Numbered from the stretch's first letter, positions 53,174 through 62,188 are shown. The stretch: 64,000 bases of DNA from Sphingobacterium nematocida (GCF_900168125.1 NZ_FUZF01000013.1:1-64000); one strand, 5' to 3'. The notes: generated by a model not told the origin, from the letters alone. Numbers and translations are program-made.

Positions 53174-55450
53174 ATGCTAAAGAAACTAATTTTCATTTCG
53201 GTGTTGTCCGTTGCGAGCCAGGCTTTTGCGCAAAAACCGAATACCCTAATCACAGGCAAGCTCGAAGGGCTACCAAAGGAAGAGTGGATCTACCTTATGG
53301 GATTTGGAGATAGACAGAAAGATTCTGTACAACAAACCGAGAAAGGGTTTAAATTTGAATTGGATATCCCAGAGGGGCAGGGAGACTTCTATATTTTGCA
53401 AGCGGGCAAAATGGATCGTTCGGGTAACATGAACGGTGCATTTCTATTTTTGGAAAAAGGGAAGTTGACCATACAGAGCAAAACCAACCAATTGAAAGAT
53501 GCTAAATTCTCAGGCGGTAAGCTTGCTGGATATTACAATCTATTTCAAAAAAGACCGCAGGTTGCAGGGGTTAAGGACTTGTATGATCAGCTTGGAGATG
53601 CTCAGGTCAAAAAAGATACAGCGAGATCGGCCGATTTACGTAAGCGTATTGATGCACTGAACGAAGAACAGCAAAAGCTGGATCAAGCTTTTGTACTAAA
53701 ACACAAAAATAGTGCGGGCATCGTCTATCCGATGTTTTTCACCCTTCGGGATCGGGATAACCTAGCCGAGGTCGATGCACTCCTACAGCAGGTGAGTCCG
53801 CAGGCTAAAAATAATATACCGATTAAAAATATCGAGCACAGCATCAAGACCGATAAGCTGACGGGCATAGGTCGTAAAGCCTTACCTTTCTCACAGACAG
53901 ATACTTCGGGCAAGGTTGTTTCCTTGAATGATTTCAAAGGGAAGTACGTGCTTATTGACTTCTGGGCGAGCTGGTGTGTGCCCTGCCGGATTGAAAACCC
54001 ACATGTGGTGACCGCCTACCAGCAGTACAAGAATAAAAATTTCACCGTGTTGGGCATATCCTTTGACAACCCGGGCCAGCACAATCGCTGGATAGAGGCC
54101 ATCCATGCGGACAACCTGAGCTGGACACAAGTCTCCGATCTAAAAGGCTGGAAAAATGAAGTTGGCGTGCTGTATGATATTAAATCCATCCCTTCCAACC
54201 TATTGCTGGATCCCAATGGCACCATTATCGCGAAGAATCTAAGAGGGGATAAGCTGGAAGAAAAACTTCGGGAGTTATTAGGCGCCCCGCAGATGGATCA
54301 GAATACCTTTGTTCTATCGGGGAAAGTCGAGAACCCGGAACAGTACACCGCATTCCACATCCGCTATGAAGGTGCCGATGGCAAGACTGTAGCCGACAGC
54401 ACCCGGATCTTCAACGGTGTCTTCAGCTATATCGGTAAGGTGTCTTCTCCTGTTGAAGTCAGCGCTTATTTTACAAAAGATAAGGAAGGCGCTCCTCAAT
54501 CCTATGAAAAGTATATGCGCTTTTACGTTGAACCGGGAGCACTCAGTTTGACGGGGAATACCGACCTACCACAAGAGCTACAGATTGCCGGATCAAAGAC
54601 CCAAGACGAAAATACGCTTTACAATAGTTTGATTAAAGATGAAATTGAAGCTATAAAGCCCTTAAATGAACATTATAGCAAAAAAAGCAGGGAGTACGGC
54701 GACTTGAAAAAACAAGGAGCCACAGAAGAAGTGTTAAATGCGAAACTGGATGAATTGGAAAAGCTGAAAGATAGCATGTCTCCATATCAAAAGAAAATGC
54801 GGGATAAGCAGTTTGCCTATATCAAAAAGAATCCAAACTCGCATATTTCAGCTTCACAATTGCGCTTTTTCGTAAGCAGCACAGACTTGATTGAGCTAGA
54901 AAAGATCTACAATCAGATGGACGATGACATTAGAAACTCCGCCTCAGGTAAAGAACTGGCAGTTGAAATTGCTAATCTTAAATCCGGATCACCAGGTTGT
55001 ATGGCCACAGATTTCTCCGGTCAGGATATCAATGGAAAGCTACTAAAGCTTTCAGACTACCGCGGACAGTATGTACTATTGGATTTTTGGGCGAGTTGGT
55101 GTGTGCCTTGTCGTAAAGGCAATCCCCATCTGTTGCAGTTGTATAGCAAATACAAAAAGAAAGGGTTTGAGATCATCGGTGTTTCGGATGATGATACCAA
55201 TCCGGCAGCATGGCGTAAAGCCGTAGACCAGGATAAAATCGGAGTCTGGAAACATGTATTACGTGGTCTCAAAAAGTCGCCGGATGGCAGGTATGATAAG
55301 TCAGAGGATAAATCCGAAGCTTATGGTATACACACGCTACCAAGCAAAATATTAGTAGGCCCTGATGGTATTATCATAGGCCGTTACGCCAGCGGCGCAG
55401 GATCAGATGAAGATCTCGATGCAAAGCTAAAAGAGGTATTTAAGTTTTAA
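53174..55450 (+). CDS. Tandem DUF4369-TlpA fusion with two thioredoxin domains
   Basis: 758 residues, signal peptide IFISVLSVASQAFAQ. Module 1 (about 22-375): DUF4369-like (LITGKLEGLPKEEWIYLMGFG), then thioredoxin with FWASWCVPCRIENPH and YDIKSIPSNLLLDPNG. Module 2 (about 378-758) repeats the order: FVLSGKVENPEQYTAFHIRY, then FWASWCVPCRKGNPH and YGIHTLPSKILVGPDG. Both active-site CxxC pairs are intact. The protein is a direct fusion of two copies of the single-module type seen in the two genes before it. It probably links two redox events, or handles two client proteins. Confidence 0.9.
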   Translation: MLKKLIFISVLSVASQAFAQKPNTLITGKLEGLPKEEWIYLMGFGDRQKDSVQQTEKGFKFELDIPEGQGDFYILQAGKMDRSGNMNGAFLFLEKGKLTIQSKTNQLKDAKFSGGKLAGYYNLFQKRPQVAGVKDLYDQLGDAQVKKDTARSADLRKRIDALNEEQQKLDQAFVLKHKNSAGIVYPMFFTLRDRDNLAEVDALLQQVSPQAKNNIPIKNIEHSIKTDKLTGIGRKALPFSQTDTSGKVVSLNDFKGKYVLIDFWASWCVPCRIENPHVVTAYQQYKNKNFTVLGISFDNPGQHNRWIEAIHADNLSWTQVSDLKGWKNEVGVLYDIKSIPSNLLLDPNGTIIAKNLRGDKLEEKLRELLGAPQMDQNTFVLSGKVENPEQYTAFHIRYEGADGKTVADSTRIFNGVFSYIGKVSSPVEVSAYFTKDKEGAPQSYEKYMRFYVEPGALSLTGNTDLPQELQIAGSKTQDENTLYNSLIKDEIEAIKPLNEHYSKKSREYGDLKKQGATEEVLNAKLDELEKLKDSMSPYQKKMRDKQFAYIKKNPNSHISASQLRFFVSSTDLIELEKIYNQMDDDIRNSASGKELAVEIANLKSGSPGCMATDFSGQDINGKLLKLSDYRGQYVLLDFWASWCVPCRKGNPHLLQLYSKYKKKGFEIIGVSDDDTNPAAWRKAVDQDKIGVWKHVLRGLKKSPDGRYDKSEDKSEAYGIHTLPSKILVGPDGIIIGRYASGAGSDEDLDAKLKEVFKF

Positions 55451-55881
55451 CGCCGAGAGGTTATTGCCAAATTAGAGATGATTGCGCCCGTGGTATTATA
55501 CCATGGGCGTACTTGTCACTCGTCACTCTCTTACTTTTGCGTCGGCCGTTACATCAAGTAGGCTGGCTGATGAATCAAATAAAAACATTAATTCCTTGCA
55601 TATTAAAATATTAAGTGTATATTTGTTTTATAATCAGGCTCTGCCTAAGCAATCTTTGAGCTTGTTAAGTTTACTCTTCTCCTCTCTCATCCCTTGCATA
55701 TCCAGCTGCTATTTTTGTTATCAATTGATGATACGTACGTTTTCGAAACTTGGATATTTTCAAGAACCTTAAAATTACCACTATCTTTTTCTTGCCAGCA
55801 AACAGTGTTATATAAGTTGTTCGATGACGACTTAATGGTGCGGCCTGATGTAACAAAATTTTTTAATAAATAATTAATACA
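55451..55881. other. 431-bp intergenic region with a partial heptad-repeat copy
   Basis: Carries a bidirectional-type hairpin CGCCCGTGGTA (55485-55495) / TACCATGGGCG (55499-55509), then at 55541-55585 a degenerate copy of the leader and first heptads of the array at 41134-41180. The rest, up to the cold-shock start, is AT-rich and forms a long leader for that gene. A plus-strand open frame here (55482-55772) has no supporting features. Confidence 0.6.
55541..55616 (+). repeat. Partial copy of the INQ heptad-repeat sequence
   Basis: The frame reads LRRPLHQVGWLMNQIKTLIP and ends at a TAA near 55614, matching LRQPLHQMEQPINQ at 41134-41172 in the same frame. Only one to two units are present. 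Confidence 0.7.
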
Positions 55882-56076
55882 ATGCAAGAAGGAACAGTAA
55901 AATTCTTTAACGAGACAAAAGGATTTGGTTTTATTACACCAAAAAACGGTGGACAAGACGTATTCGTACATTCAACAGGTTTGATAAACAACATCCGTGA
56001 AAACGATAGCGTAACATTCGAAGTAGAAAACGGACAAAAAGGAGTTAACGCAACTAACGTTCGCGTAGCTTACTAA
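55882..56076 (+). CDS. Cold-shock domain protein, CspA family
   Basis: 64 residues with the complete CSD: RNP1 KGFGFIT (13-19) and RNP2 DVFVHST (26-32). Binds single-stranded RNA/DNA and acts as an RNA chaperone; in many bacteria induced by cold through a structured leader, and the AT-rich leader here is long enough for that. Usual family length. Followed by a good terminator. Confidence 0.95.
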   Translation: MQEGTVKFFNETKGFGFITPKNGGQDVFVHSTGLINNIRENDSVTFEVENGQKGVNATNVRVAY

Positions 56077-56100
56077 ACAAAAGAAAGACATATCTTTTTG

Positions 56101-56135
56101 AAAGAGATGCTCGAAAGAGCGTCTCTTTTCGTTTT
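56101..56135 (+). terminator. Rho-independent terminator of the cold-shock gene
   Basis: AAAGAGATGCTC (56101-56112) pairs with GAGCGTCTCTTT (56117-56128) across a GAAA tetraloop with one wobble, then TCGTTTT. Confidence 0.85.
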
Positions 56136-56307
56136 ATAGACATTTTGCTGCAATCTCCCCCCTTCGCGGTTTCGCCATTTTTCTTCTCAACCTTCTAATC
56201 TCTGCACGGTTTCACCTTGTCACTCCTCACTTTCTCCCTCTTTTTTTTCTTTTATTTTTGAATTTTAATTTATAACGAGTACTTTTGTGACTCAACGCTA
56301 TTAGCCA

Positions 56308-56814
56308 ATGTTGCAATCATTGATTACGTCTAAGACGAGACTCAAGTTATTAATTAAATTTTTTGTTTCTGCGAGCAATCGCGGGTATCTAAGAGGTATT
56401 GCCGAAGAATTTAATGAGTCGACCAATGCAATTCGTAAAGAGCTTAATCAATTGACCGATGCAGGGTATCTTATTCGTGAAGATGGCGAACAAAAAGTTT
56501 TTTACCGTGCAAATTCTAAACATACCCTATTCGATTCCCTACAAGGCTTAATCCATAATTTCCTCGGAATAGATCAGATCGTAGATCAGGTATTGGAACG
56601 GGCAGGTGACGTAGAGCAAGTGGTACTCTTGGGAGACTACGCGCAGGGACTGGATTCTGGACATATTGAGGTGTTGGTAACGGGGCAAAATATAGATTCG
56701 GCATATTTATTGCAGGCAGCAGAGAAAGCCGAAAAACTGTTGGATAAAAAAGTAAGTTTATATATAGAAGCACCAGAACAGGTGCGGTCAAAAATAATAT
56801 TGTATAGCAAATAA
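56308..56814 (+). CDS. Winged-helix protein fused to a degenerate nucleotidyltransferase domain
   Basis: 168 residues. Residues about 8-72 are an ArsR-like winged helix (FNESTNAIRKELNQLTDAGYLIRED). Residues about 100-165 resemble the MNT-type nucleotidyltransferase: LLGDYAQG (108-114 region) for the usual GSxARG, but the SDIDLLV acidic motif reads GHIEVLV (H119, E121). Catalysis is therefore doubtful. Such proteins stand at the head of polysaccharide loci in Sphingobacteriaceae and probably regulate them; the DNA-binding role is inferred. Confidence 0.7.
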   Translation: MLQSLITSKTRLKLLIKFFVSASNRGYLRGIAEEFNESTNAIRKELNQLTDAGYLIREDGEQKVFYRANSKHTLFDSLQGLIHNFLGIDQIVDQVLERAGDVEQVVLLGDYAQGLDSGHIEVLVTGQNIDSAYLLQAAEKAEKLLDKKVSLYIEAPEQVRSKIILYSK

Positions 56815-56833
56815 GCAAACGGCACCATTTTCC

Positions 56834-56862
56834 CGTCATTTCGACCGTAGTGGAGAAATCTA
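56834..56862 (+). repeat. Dispersed short repeat (CGTCATTTCGACCG type), uninterrupted copy
   Basis: Runs from CGTCATTTCGACCGTAG to AGAAATCTA. The same sequence, with an insertion, is at 57418-57466. Sequences of this kind recur between genes in many Bacteroidota. Confidence 0.7.
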
Positions 56863-56909
56863 TGGTTAGATAGGATAAGCGGAACTTGAATTGATAAAGG
56901 AATATATTA

Positions 56910-57389
56910 ATGAAAGAGCAAGAATCAATACTAAAACATAAGGATTATAATCCCGGACCTCGAGTAGGAATCACCTTTTCGACTTTTGATTTGTTACATG
57001 CTGGGCACATCATGATGTTGGCGGAGGCCAAACGTCAATGTGATTATTTGATATGTGGCCTACAAATGGATCCTACATTGGATAGGCCGGAGAAGAATGC
57101 GCCAACACAAACCGTAGTTGAGCGATATATTCAATTACGCGGCTGTCAATATGTGGATGAGATTGTGCCTTATTCAACCGAACAGGATTTAGAAGATATC
57201 TTACGTTCTTTCAAATTGGATGTACGTATTGTGGGCGATGAGTATGCGGATCGTGATTTTACCGGAAAGCAGTATTGTATAGATAAGGGGATTGAACTTT
57301 ATTATAACAGTAGAGATCACCGTTTTTCAAGTTCAGGATTACGTAAGATTGTAGCAGATAAAGAGAATTTGAAGAACGGAAAGGGGTAA
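56910..57389 (+). CDS. Cytidylyltransferase-like (nucleotidyl transfer) enzyme
   Basis: 159 residues with the HxGH nucleotidyltransferase signature in TFDLLHAGHIMMLAEAK (HAGH about 31-34), the RPEKNAPTQTVVERYIQLRGCQYVDEIVPY segment and a C-terminal SSSGLRKIV resembling the ISSTxIR motif. Related to glycerol-3-phosphate cytidylyltransferases (TagD/GCT); in this context it may activate an alcohol phosphate for decorating a surface polysaccharide. The substrate is not determined. Confidence 0.85.
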   Translation: MKEQESILKHKDYNPGPRVGITFSTFDLLHAGHIMMLAEAKRQCDYLICGLQMDPTLDRPEKNAPTQTVVERYIQLRGCQYVDEIVPYSTEQDLEDILRSFKLDVRIVGDEYADRDFTGKQYCIDKGIELYYNSRDHRFSSSGLRKIVADKENLKNGKG

Positions 57390-57417
57390 TGTTCAAAAAC
57401 GAACAAGCCTATTTTTC

Positions 57418-57466
57418 GTCATTTTGCTGTGTCCCGACTTTTCGGGAACCGTAGTGGAGAAATCTA
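57418..57466 (+). repeat. Dispersed short repeat interrupted by a TCCCGA palindrome
   Basis: Same as 56834-56862, but CGTCATTT is followed by a 20-odd-base insert containing TCCCGA-CTTT-TCGGGA (57432-57447) before ACCGTAGTGGAGAAATCTA resumes. One repeat is nested in another. Confidence 0.7.
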
Positions 57467-57518
57467 AGATAAAGTCAAGTGGAAATTTAGATTTAAAGTA
57501 AACTAACAAAAAAATATA

Positions 57519-58514
57519 GTGAGCGTAGTACACGTATTATTATCAGGAGGAATAGGTAGTCGGTTATGGCCCTTATCTAGAAAACAACAACCTAAGCAGT
57601 ACTTAGATTTATTTAATGGACAATCGTTGTTTGGCTTGACTGTTCAGCGCAATGCAAAAATTGCAGATGAAGTGATTGTCGTAGGAAATAAGGATAATGC
57701 ACATTTAAGTGAGAGAGCAATGATTCATGGCGGATTGCCTTACCGTAGTATTGTGGAAGCGACACCAAGGAATACAGCTGCTGCCATAGCTTTCGCTGCT
57801 CTTGCTGTTAATCCAGAAGATATATTGATCGTGACACCTTCCGATCATATGATTTCAGGAGATGAAGCGTATGGATCAGCAATGAAAGCAGGTATCGCCA
57901 AAGCAAACGAAGGTTTTATTGTTACTTTCGGTATTCAACCTACTCGTCCAGAGACAGGGTATGGTTATATCGAGTTTCATGGCGATATGGTAAAGTCTTT
58001 CCGTGAGAAACCAAATCAAGATACGGCCGAAGACTTTATCGAGCGAGGTACTTTTCTCTGGAATTCGGGTATGTTCTGTTTTCAGTCCTCCGTGTTTTTG
58101 GAAGAACTGAAAAAATATGAGCCAACTGTTTATGATGCGGCTAAGCTAGCATGGGAATCTGCTGAGAATGGAAAGTTGGATGAAGAACTTTCTTTACAAA
58201 TCCCTTCTATATCTGTTGATTATGCCGTTATGGAGCGTTCAAAAAAAATCAGGGTAGTACCTACCGAGTTTGAGTGGTCCGATTTGGGATCTTTTGAAGC
58301 ACTGTATGATTATTTAGTGTCTACAGGTTATCCCAAAGACGAAAATGGCAACATTGTGATTGGAACAGATAAGTTTGCTGGTTTTGTTGGACTGAAGAAT
58401 ACGATTTTTGTATGCACAAAAGATGCTTTCTTGATGGTTCAGAAGGAAAAATCACAAGACGTAAAGAAAATATATAATATGCTGGAGAAGCATCAATCTA
58501 AACTATTGGATTAA
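57519..58514 (+). CDS. manC: Mannose-1-phosphate guanylyltransferase
   Basis: 331 residues, GTG start at 57519 with an A-rich leader (no better ATG nearby). N-terminal LLSGGIGSRLWPLSRKQQPKQ is the nucleotide-sugar pyrophosphorylase signature; VEATPRNTAAAIAFAA, TPSDHMISGD and FREKPNQDTAEDFIERGTFLWNSGMF are typical of ManC. It makes GDP-mannose from mannose-1-phosphate and GTP. The C-terminal isomerase domain of bifunctional ManC is absent. Ends 5 bases before rfbB. Confidence 0.92.
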   Translation: MSVVHVLLSGGIGSRLWPLSRKQQPKQYLDLFNGQSLFGLTVQRNAKIADEVIVVGNKDNAHLSERAMIHGGLPYRSIVEATPRNTAAAIAFAALAVNPEDILIVTPSDHMISGDEAYGSAMKAGIAKANEGFIVTFGIQPTRPETGYGYIEFHGDMVKSFREKPNQDTAEDFIERGTFLWNSGMFCFQSSVFLEELKKYEPTVYDAAKLAWESAENGKLDEELSLQIPSISVDYAVMERSKKIRVVPTEFEWSDLGSFEALYDYLVSTGYPKDENGNIVIGTDKFAGFVGLKNTIFVCTKDAFLMVQKEKSQDVKKIYNMLEKHQSKLLD

Positions 58515-58519
58515 GCGAT

Positions 58520-59569
58520 ATGGAAAAAACAATATTAATCACGGGAGGTGCAGGCTTTATCGGTTCACATGTTGTTCGTGAATTCGTAAATAAATATCCT
58601 GATTATAACGTCATCAATCTAGATGCATTAACGTATGCCGGTAATCTGGAAAACTTAAAGGATATAGAAGATAAACCGAACTATACCTTTGTCAAAGCGG
58701 ATATTACAGATGGCAAGCATATTTTAGAGGTGTTTCAGAAATATCAGCCGGATGGTGTGATTCACTTGGCAGCAGAATCGCATGTAGATCGTTCAATCAG
58801 CGATCCTCTGGCATTTGTCATGACCAATGTAATCGGGACAGTGAACCTGTTGAATGCAGCTCGTGAGATCTGGAAAGATAATTTTGAAGGGAAGCGTTTC
58901 CACCACGTATCTACGGACGAAGTCTATGGTACATTAGGTGAGACAGGGTTATTCACAGAAGAGACGGCTTACGATCCTCATTCGCCTTACTCAGCCTCCA
59001 AAGCTTCGTCAGATCATTTTGTTCGTGCATATCAGGATACGTATGGCTTGCCAATAGTGCTCACAAACTGTTCCAATAACTATGGGCCGAATCACTTTCC
59101 AGAGAAATTGATTCCGCTGTGTATCCACAATATATTAAATAATAAACCACTACCTATCTACGGTGATGGTAAATTTACGAGAGATTGGTTATTCGTAATC
59201 GACCACGCCAAAGCTATTGATTTGGTATTCCACCAAGGAAAGACAGGTGATGCGTACAATGTGGGGGGCTTCAACGAATGGCAAAACATTGATCTAGTTA
59301 AAGAATTGTGCAAGCAGATGGACGAGAAGTTAGGAAGACCAGCAGGTACAGCGGCGCAATTGATCACATTTGTAAAAGATAGACCAGGGCACGATTTGCG
59401 CTACGCTATCGATGCTACGAAGATCAACCAAGAGCTAGGCTATCAACCATCCGTCACATTCGAACAAGGATTATCTATTACGATAGACTGGTTCTTAAAT
59501 AATCAAGTCTGGTTAGACAACGTAACATCAGGAGAGTATCAGAGCTACTATTCAAAACAATATAACTAA
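58520..59569 (+). CDS. rfbB: dTDP-glucose 4,6-dehydratase
   Basis: 349 residues. NAD-binding GGAGFIGSH (8-16), HLAAESHVDRSISDP, the catalytic STDEVYG and the SDR tyrosine in YSASKASSDH, and NCSNNYGPNHFPEKLIPL are all diagnostic of RmlB. Converts dTDP-glucose to dTDP-4-keto-6-deoxyglucose, second step of dTDP-L-rhamnose synthesis. Full family length. Confidence 0.97.
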   Translation: MEKTILITGGAGFIGSHVVREFVNKYPDYNVINLDALTYAGNLENLKDIEDKPNYTFVKADITDGKHILEVFQKYQPDGVIHLAAESHVDRSISDPLAFVMTNVIGTVNLLNAAREIWKDNFEGKRFHHVSTDEVYGTLGETGLFTEETAYDPHSPYSASKASSDHFVRAYQDTYGLPIVLTNCSNNYGPNHFPEKLIPLCIHNILNNKPLPIYGDGKFTRDWLFVIDHAKAIDLVFHQGKTGDAYNVGGFNEWQNIDLVKELCKQMDEKLGRPAGTAAQLITFVKDRPGHDLRYAIDATKINQELGYQPSVTFEQGLSITIDWFLNNQVWLDNVTSGEYQSYYSKQYN

Positions 59570-59609
59570 TCTAGATAACTTGTTAACAAGATAACACCAT
59601 AACTTTATA

Positions 59610-60179
59610 ATGAAAATCACAGAAACCAGTCTAAAAGGCTGTTATATATTAGAACCCGCAAAATTCGGTGATAGCCGAGGGTATTTCATGGAAGGCTTTA
59701 ATGAAAAGACTTTCAATGAGGTGACCGGTACGAATACGCATTTTGTGCAGGATAACCAATCGTTTTCTACGAAAGGAGTGCTTCGTGGATTACACGCGCA
59801 GTCGGGCGAACATGCTCAGGCTAAGTTGGTACGTGTATTGGATGGTGAAGTGTTGGATGTAGCGGTCGATGCCAGACCAGAGTCTCCGACTTTCGGTCAA
59901 TACGAAGCCGTTAGACTATCTGCAGAAAACAACCTGCAGTTGTTCGTTCCACGTGGCTTCCTGCATGGGTTTGTGGTGTTGAGCGAAACAGCAACGTTCT
60001 TTTACAAATGCGATAACTACTATAATAAAGAGTCCGAGTGTGGCGTACACCCGCTAGATCCCGTTCTAAATGTAGACTGGCAAATCCCGGTAGAAGAGAT
60101 GCTATTGTCAGATAAAGACAAAGAAGCACAATCATTTGCGGAGTTTAAAAGAGTGACGAGTGACATAGTTATAAAGTGA
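59610..60179 (+). CDS. rfbC: dTDP-4-dehydrorhamnose 3,5-epimerase
   Basis: 189 residues. RmlC cupin motifs: SRGYFMEGFN, QDNQSFSTKGVLRGLHAQ with the catalytic histidine, AKLVRVLDGEVLDVAVD and VPRGFLHGFVVLSETATFFYKCDNYY. Third enzyme of dTDP-rhamnose synthesis. Followed by 172 non-coding bases with three hairpins before rfbD. Confidence 0.96.
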   Translation: MKITETSLKGCYILEPAKFGDSRGYFMEGFNEKTFNEVTGTNTHFVQDNQSFSTKGVLRGLHAQSGEHAQAKLVRVLDGEVLDVAVDARPESPTFGQYEAVRLSAENNLQLFVPRGFLHGFVVLSETATFFYKCDNYYNKESECGVHPLDPVLNVDWQIPVEEMLLSDKDKEAQSFAEFKRVTSDIVIK

Positions 60180-60351
60180 CAGAGTGAGATAAAAGCTCAG
60201 TCTGTACAAATTATAGAATGTCGCCTATATTTTTGAAAATAGAAGGAGTTTCACTATCCATACATTCAAAAATATCAAGCGACGAGGTTTGACCACTTTG
60301 CCGATACAAAGTGGGATGCTTGTCCGGCATAGAGGACAAAGATAAATTGAT
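60180..60351 (+). other. Structured intergenic segment between rfbC and rfbD
   Basis: Three successive inverted repeats: ATATTTTTGAA (60227-60237) / TTCAAAAATAT (60265-60275), flanked by TCGC/GCGA; CCACTTTG (60293-60300) / CAAAGTGG (60307-60314); TTGTCC (60320-60325) / GGACAA (60334-60339). No coding frame. It may stabilise or tune mRNA inside the operon, or be a dispersed element. Confidence 0.5.
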
Positions 60352-61200
60352 ATGAAGATATTAATAACCGGCTCTAATGGCCAACTCGGTTCAGAATTAA
60401 GAGAATACCTAGAATCCAATCCTAGATATGAAACCTATTTCTTGGACCGTAAACAACTGCCTTTAGACCAAACCCTGATCATTCAGGACATCTTAGGAAT
60501 GTATCAGCCAGATTTGATTATCCATGCCGCAGCCTATACAGCTGTGGATAAAGCCGAATCAGAGCCCGTACTTGCCGATGCGATTAATCATTTGGCTTCC
60601 GAAGAGATCGCCCAATACTGTAGGCTGCATGGTACGAAATTGATTGCCATTTCTACCGATTACGTCTTTGATGGTAATTCGGATATAGCACTAACCGAAG
60701 ATGCTCCAGTAGATCCCATCAATACCTATGGCTTGACCAAGCTAAAAGGCGAACAAGTGATCCTGAAATGGCATGCGGAGAGTATTGTGATCCGTACCTC
60801 TTGGGTGTATTCGACTTATGGCAATAATTTTGTCAAGACCATGATCCGCTTGATGACAGAAAGAGACGAGATCTCCGTTATTAATGACCAAATCGGTTCG
60901 CCAACTTATGCGAAGGACTTAGCAAGAGCCATAGTCGATATTATAGAAGGTGAAGATTGGGTTGGTGGACTATACCACTACTCCAACGAAGGTGAGATAT
61001 CCTGGTATGACTTCGCTACGGAAATTAAAGAAATAAAAGGACTAGATTGTAAAATAAATCCGATACCTACTACAGAGTACCCTACACCAGCAAAGCGACC
61101 AAAGTACTCGTTGCTAGATAAATCAAAGATAAAACGTACATTTAAAGTAGAAGTACCAAACTGGAAAGAAAGTCTAGAGCGCATGCTCAATAGTCTATAA
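60352..61200 (+). CDS. rfbD: dTDP-4-dehydrorhamnose reductase
   Basis: 282 residues. NADPH-binding TGSNGQLGSEL (6-16), AAAYTAVDKAE, ISTDYVFDG, the catalytic YGLTKLKGE and IRTSWVYSTYGNNFVKTM, QIGSPTYAKDLA. Last step to dTDP-L-rhamnose. Full length, clear ATG. Confidence 0.96.
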   Translation: MKILITGSNGQLGSELREYLESNPRYETYFLDRKQLPLDQTLIIQDILGMYQPDLIIHAAAYTAVDKAESEPVLADAINHLASEEIAQYCRLHGTKLIAISTDYVFDGNSDIALTEDAPVDPINTYGLTKLKGEQVILKWHAESIVIRTSWVYSTYGNNFVKTMIRLMTERDEISVINDQIGSPTYAKDLARAIVDIIEGEDWVGGLYHYSNEGEISWYDFATEIKEIKGLDCKINPIPTTEYPTPAKRPKYSLLDKSKIKRTFKVEVPNWKESLERMLNSL

Positions 61201-61292
61201 ATCTTGATAACAGGTTCACTTGATAACACAAAAATAAGTTAAGAAAGTCACTTTGTAACATTGTAACTTTATAACAATATAACTAAAAACAC

Positions 61293-62153
61293 ATGAAAGG
61301 AATAATACTCGCTGGTGGTTCTGGCACACGATTACACCCTTTGACATTGGCCGTATCTAAGCAGTTGATGCCAGTCTACGACAAACCAATGATATATTAC
61401 CCGCTATCTACATTGATGCTAGCCGGAATCAATGAAATATTGATTATTTCTACACCTCAAGACTTACCAAATTTTGAAAAATTGTTAGGGGATGGTTCAC
61501 AATTGGGATGTAAATTCTCGTATAAAGAGCAGCCAAGTCCAGATGGATTGGCACAGGCCTTTATATTAGGAGAAGAATTTATAGGTGATGATAAGGTAGC
61601 TTTGATCTTGGGAGATAATATCTTTTATGGATCAGGTATGTCCAAGCTATTGCAGGATTCTGCAGATCCAGAGGGGGGCGTAGTATTTGCCTATCCTGTT
61701 CACGATCCCGAGCGCTATGGTGTGGTAGAATTTGATGCAGACAATAAAGTAGTTTCTATTGAAGAAAAGCCAGCAGAACCAAAATCAAACTATGCGGTCC
61801 CAGGACTTTATTTCTACGATAATGAGGTGGTAGGGATTGCTAAAGGTATAAAGCCATCGCATCGCGGAGAATTGGAAATTACGGATGTGAATAGAGAATA
61901 TTTAAGAAGAGGGATGCTAAAAGTTGGTGTCTTCGACCGAGGAACAGCCTGGTTGGATACAGGAACTATACAGTCTCTGATGCAGGCAGGTCAATTTGTG
62001 CAAGTTATTGAGGAGCGGCAAAGTCTGAAAATTGGCGCTATCGAAGAGGTAGCTTATCGGATGGGCTGGATTGATAAAGAACAGTTAAATCGGATAGCTC
62101 AGCCACTTGTGAAATCCGGGTATGGGGAATATTTGATTCGATTGGTTAAATAG
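61293..62153 (+). CDS. rfbA: Glucose-1-phosphate thymidylyltransferase
   Basis: 286 residues. [11 protein letters not shown] (8-18), [55 protein letters not shown] and WLDTGT identify RmlA. First enzyme of dTDP-rhamnose synthesis; its place after rfbD is the reverse of many operons. Full length. Confidence 0.97.
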   Translation: MKGIILAGGSGTRLHPLTLAVSKQLMPVYDKPMIYYPLSTLMLAGINEILIISTPQDLPNFEKLLGDGSQLGCKFSYKEQPSPDGLAQAFILGEEFIGDDKVALILGDNIFYGSGMSKLLQDSADPEGGVVFAYPVHDPERYGVVEFDADNKVVSIEEKPAEPKSNYAVPGLYFYDNEVVGIAKGIKPSHRGELEITDVNREYLRRGMLKVGVFDRGTAWLDTGTIQSLMQAGQFVQVIEERQSLKIGAIEEVAYRMGWIDKEQLNRIAQPLVKSGYGEYLIRLVK

Positions 62154-62160
62154 ATTTAGC

Positions 62161-62168
62161 TACTTTTG
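62161..62168 (+). promoter_or_regulatory. Candidate -7 promoter box (TACTTTTG) before the export gene
   Basis: Exact match to TAnnTTTG, 20 bases before ATG 62189. A TTTG at 62132-62135 is a possible -33 box, though 25 bases away rather than the usual 19-21. It could start a separate transcript for the export operon. Confidence 0.4.
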
Positions 62169-62188
62169 TAGAATTGAATTATAAATAC

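Noticed and set aside
55532..55539. TACTTTTG promoter box
   Set aside because: It matches the -7 consensus but falls at the edge of the heptad-repeat leader, with no -33 element and no gene in range.
55482..55772. 96-residue open frame before the cold-shock gene
   Set aside because: It overlaps the terminator hairpin and the repeat remnant, and has neither a leader nor domain signs.
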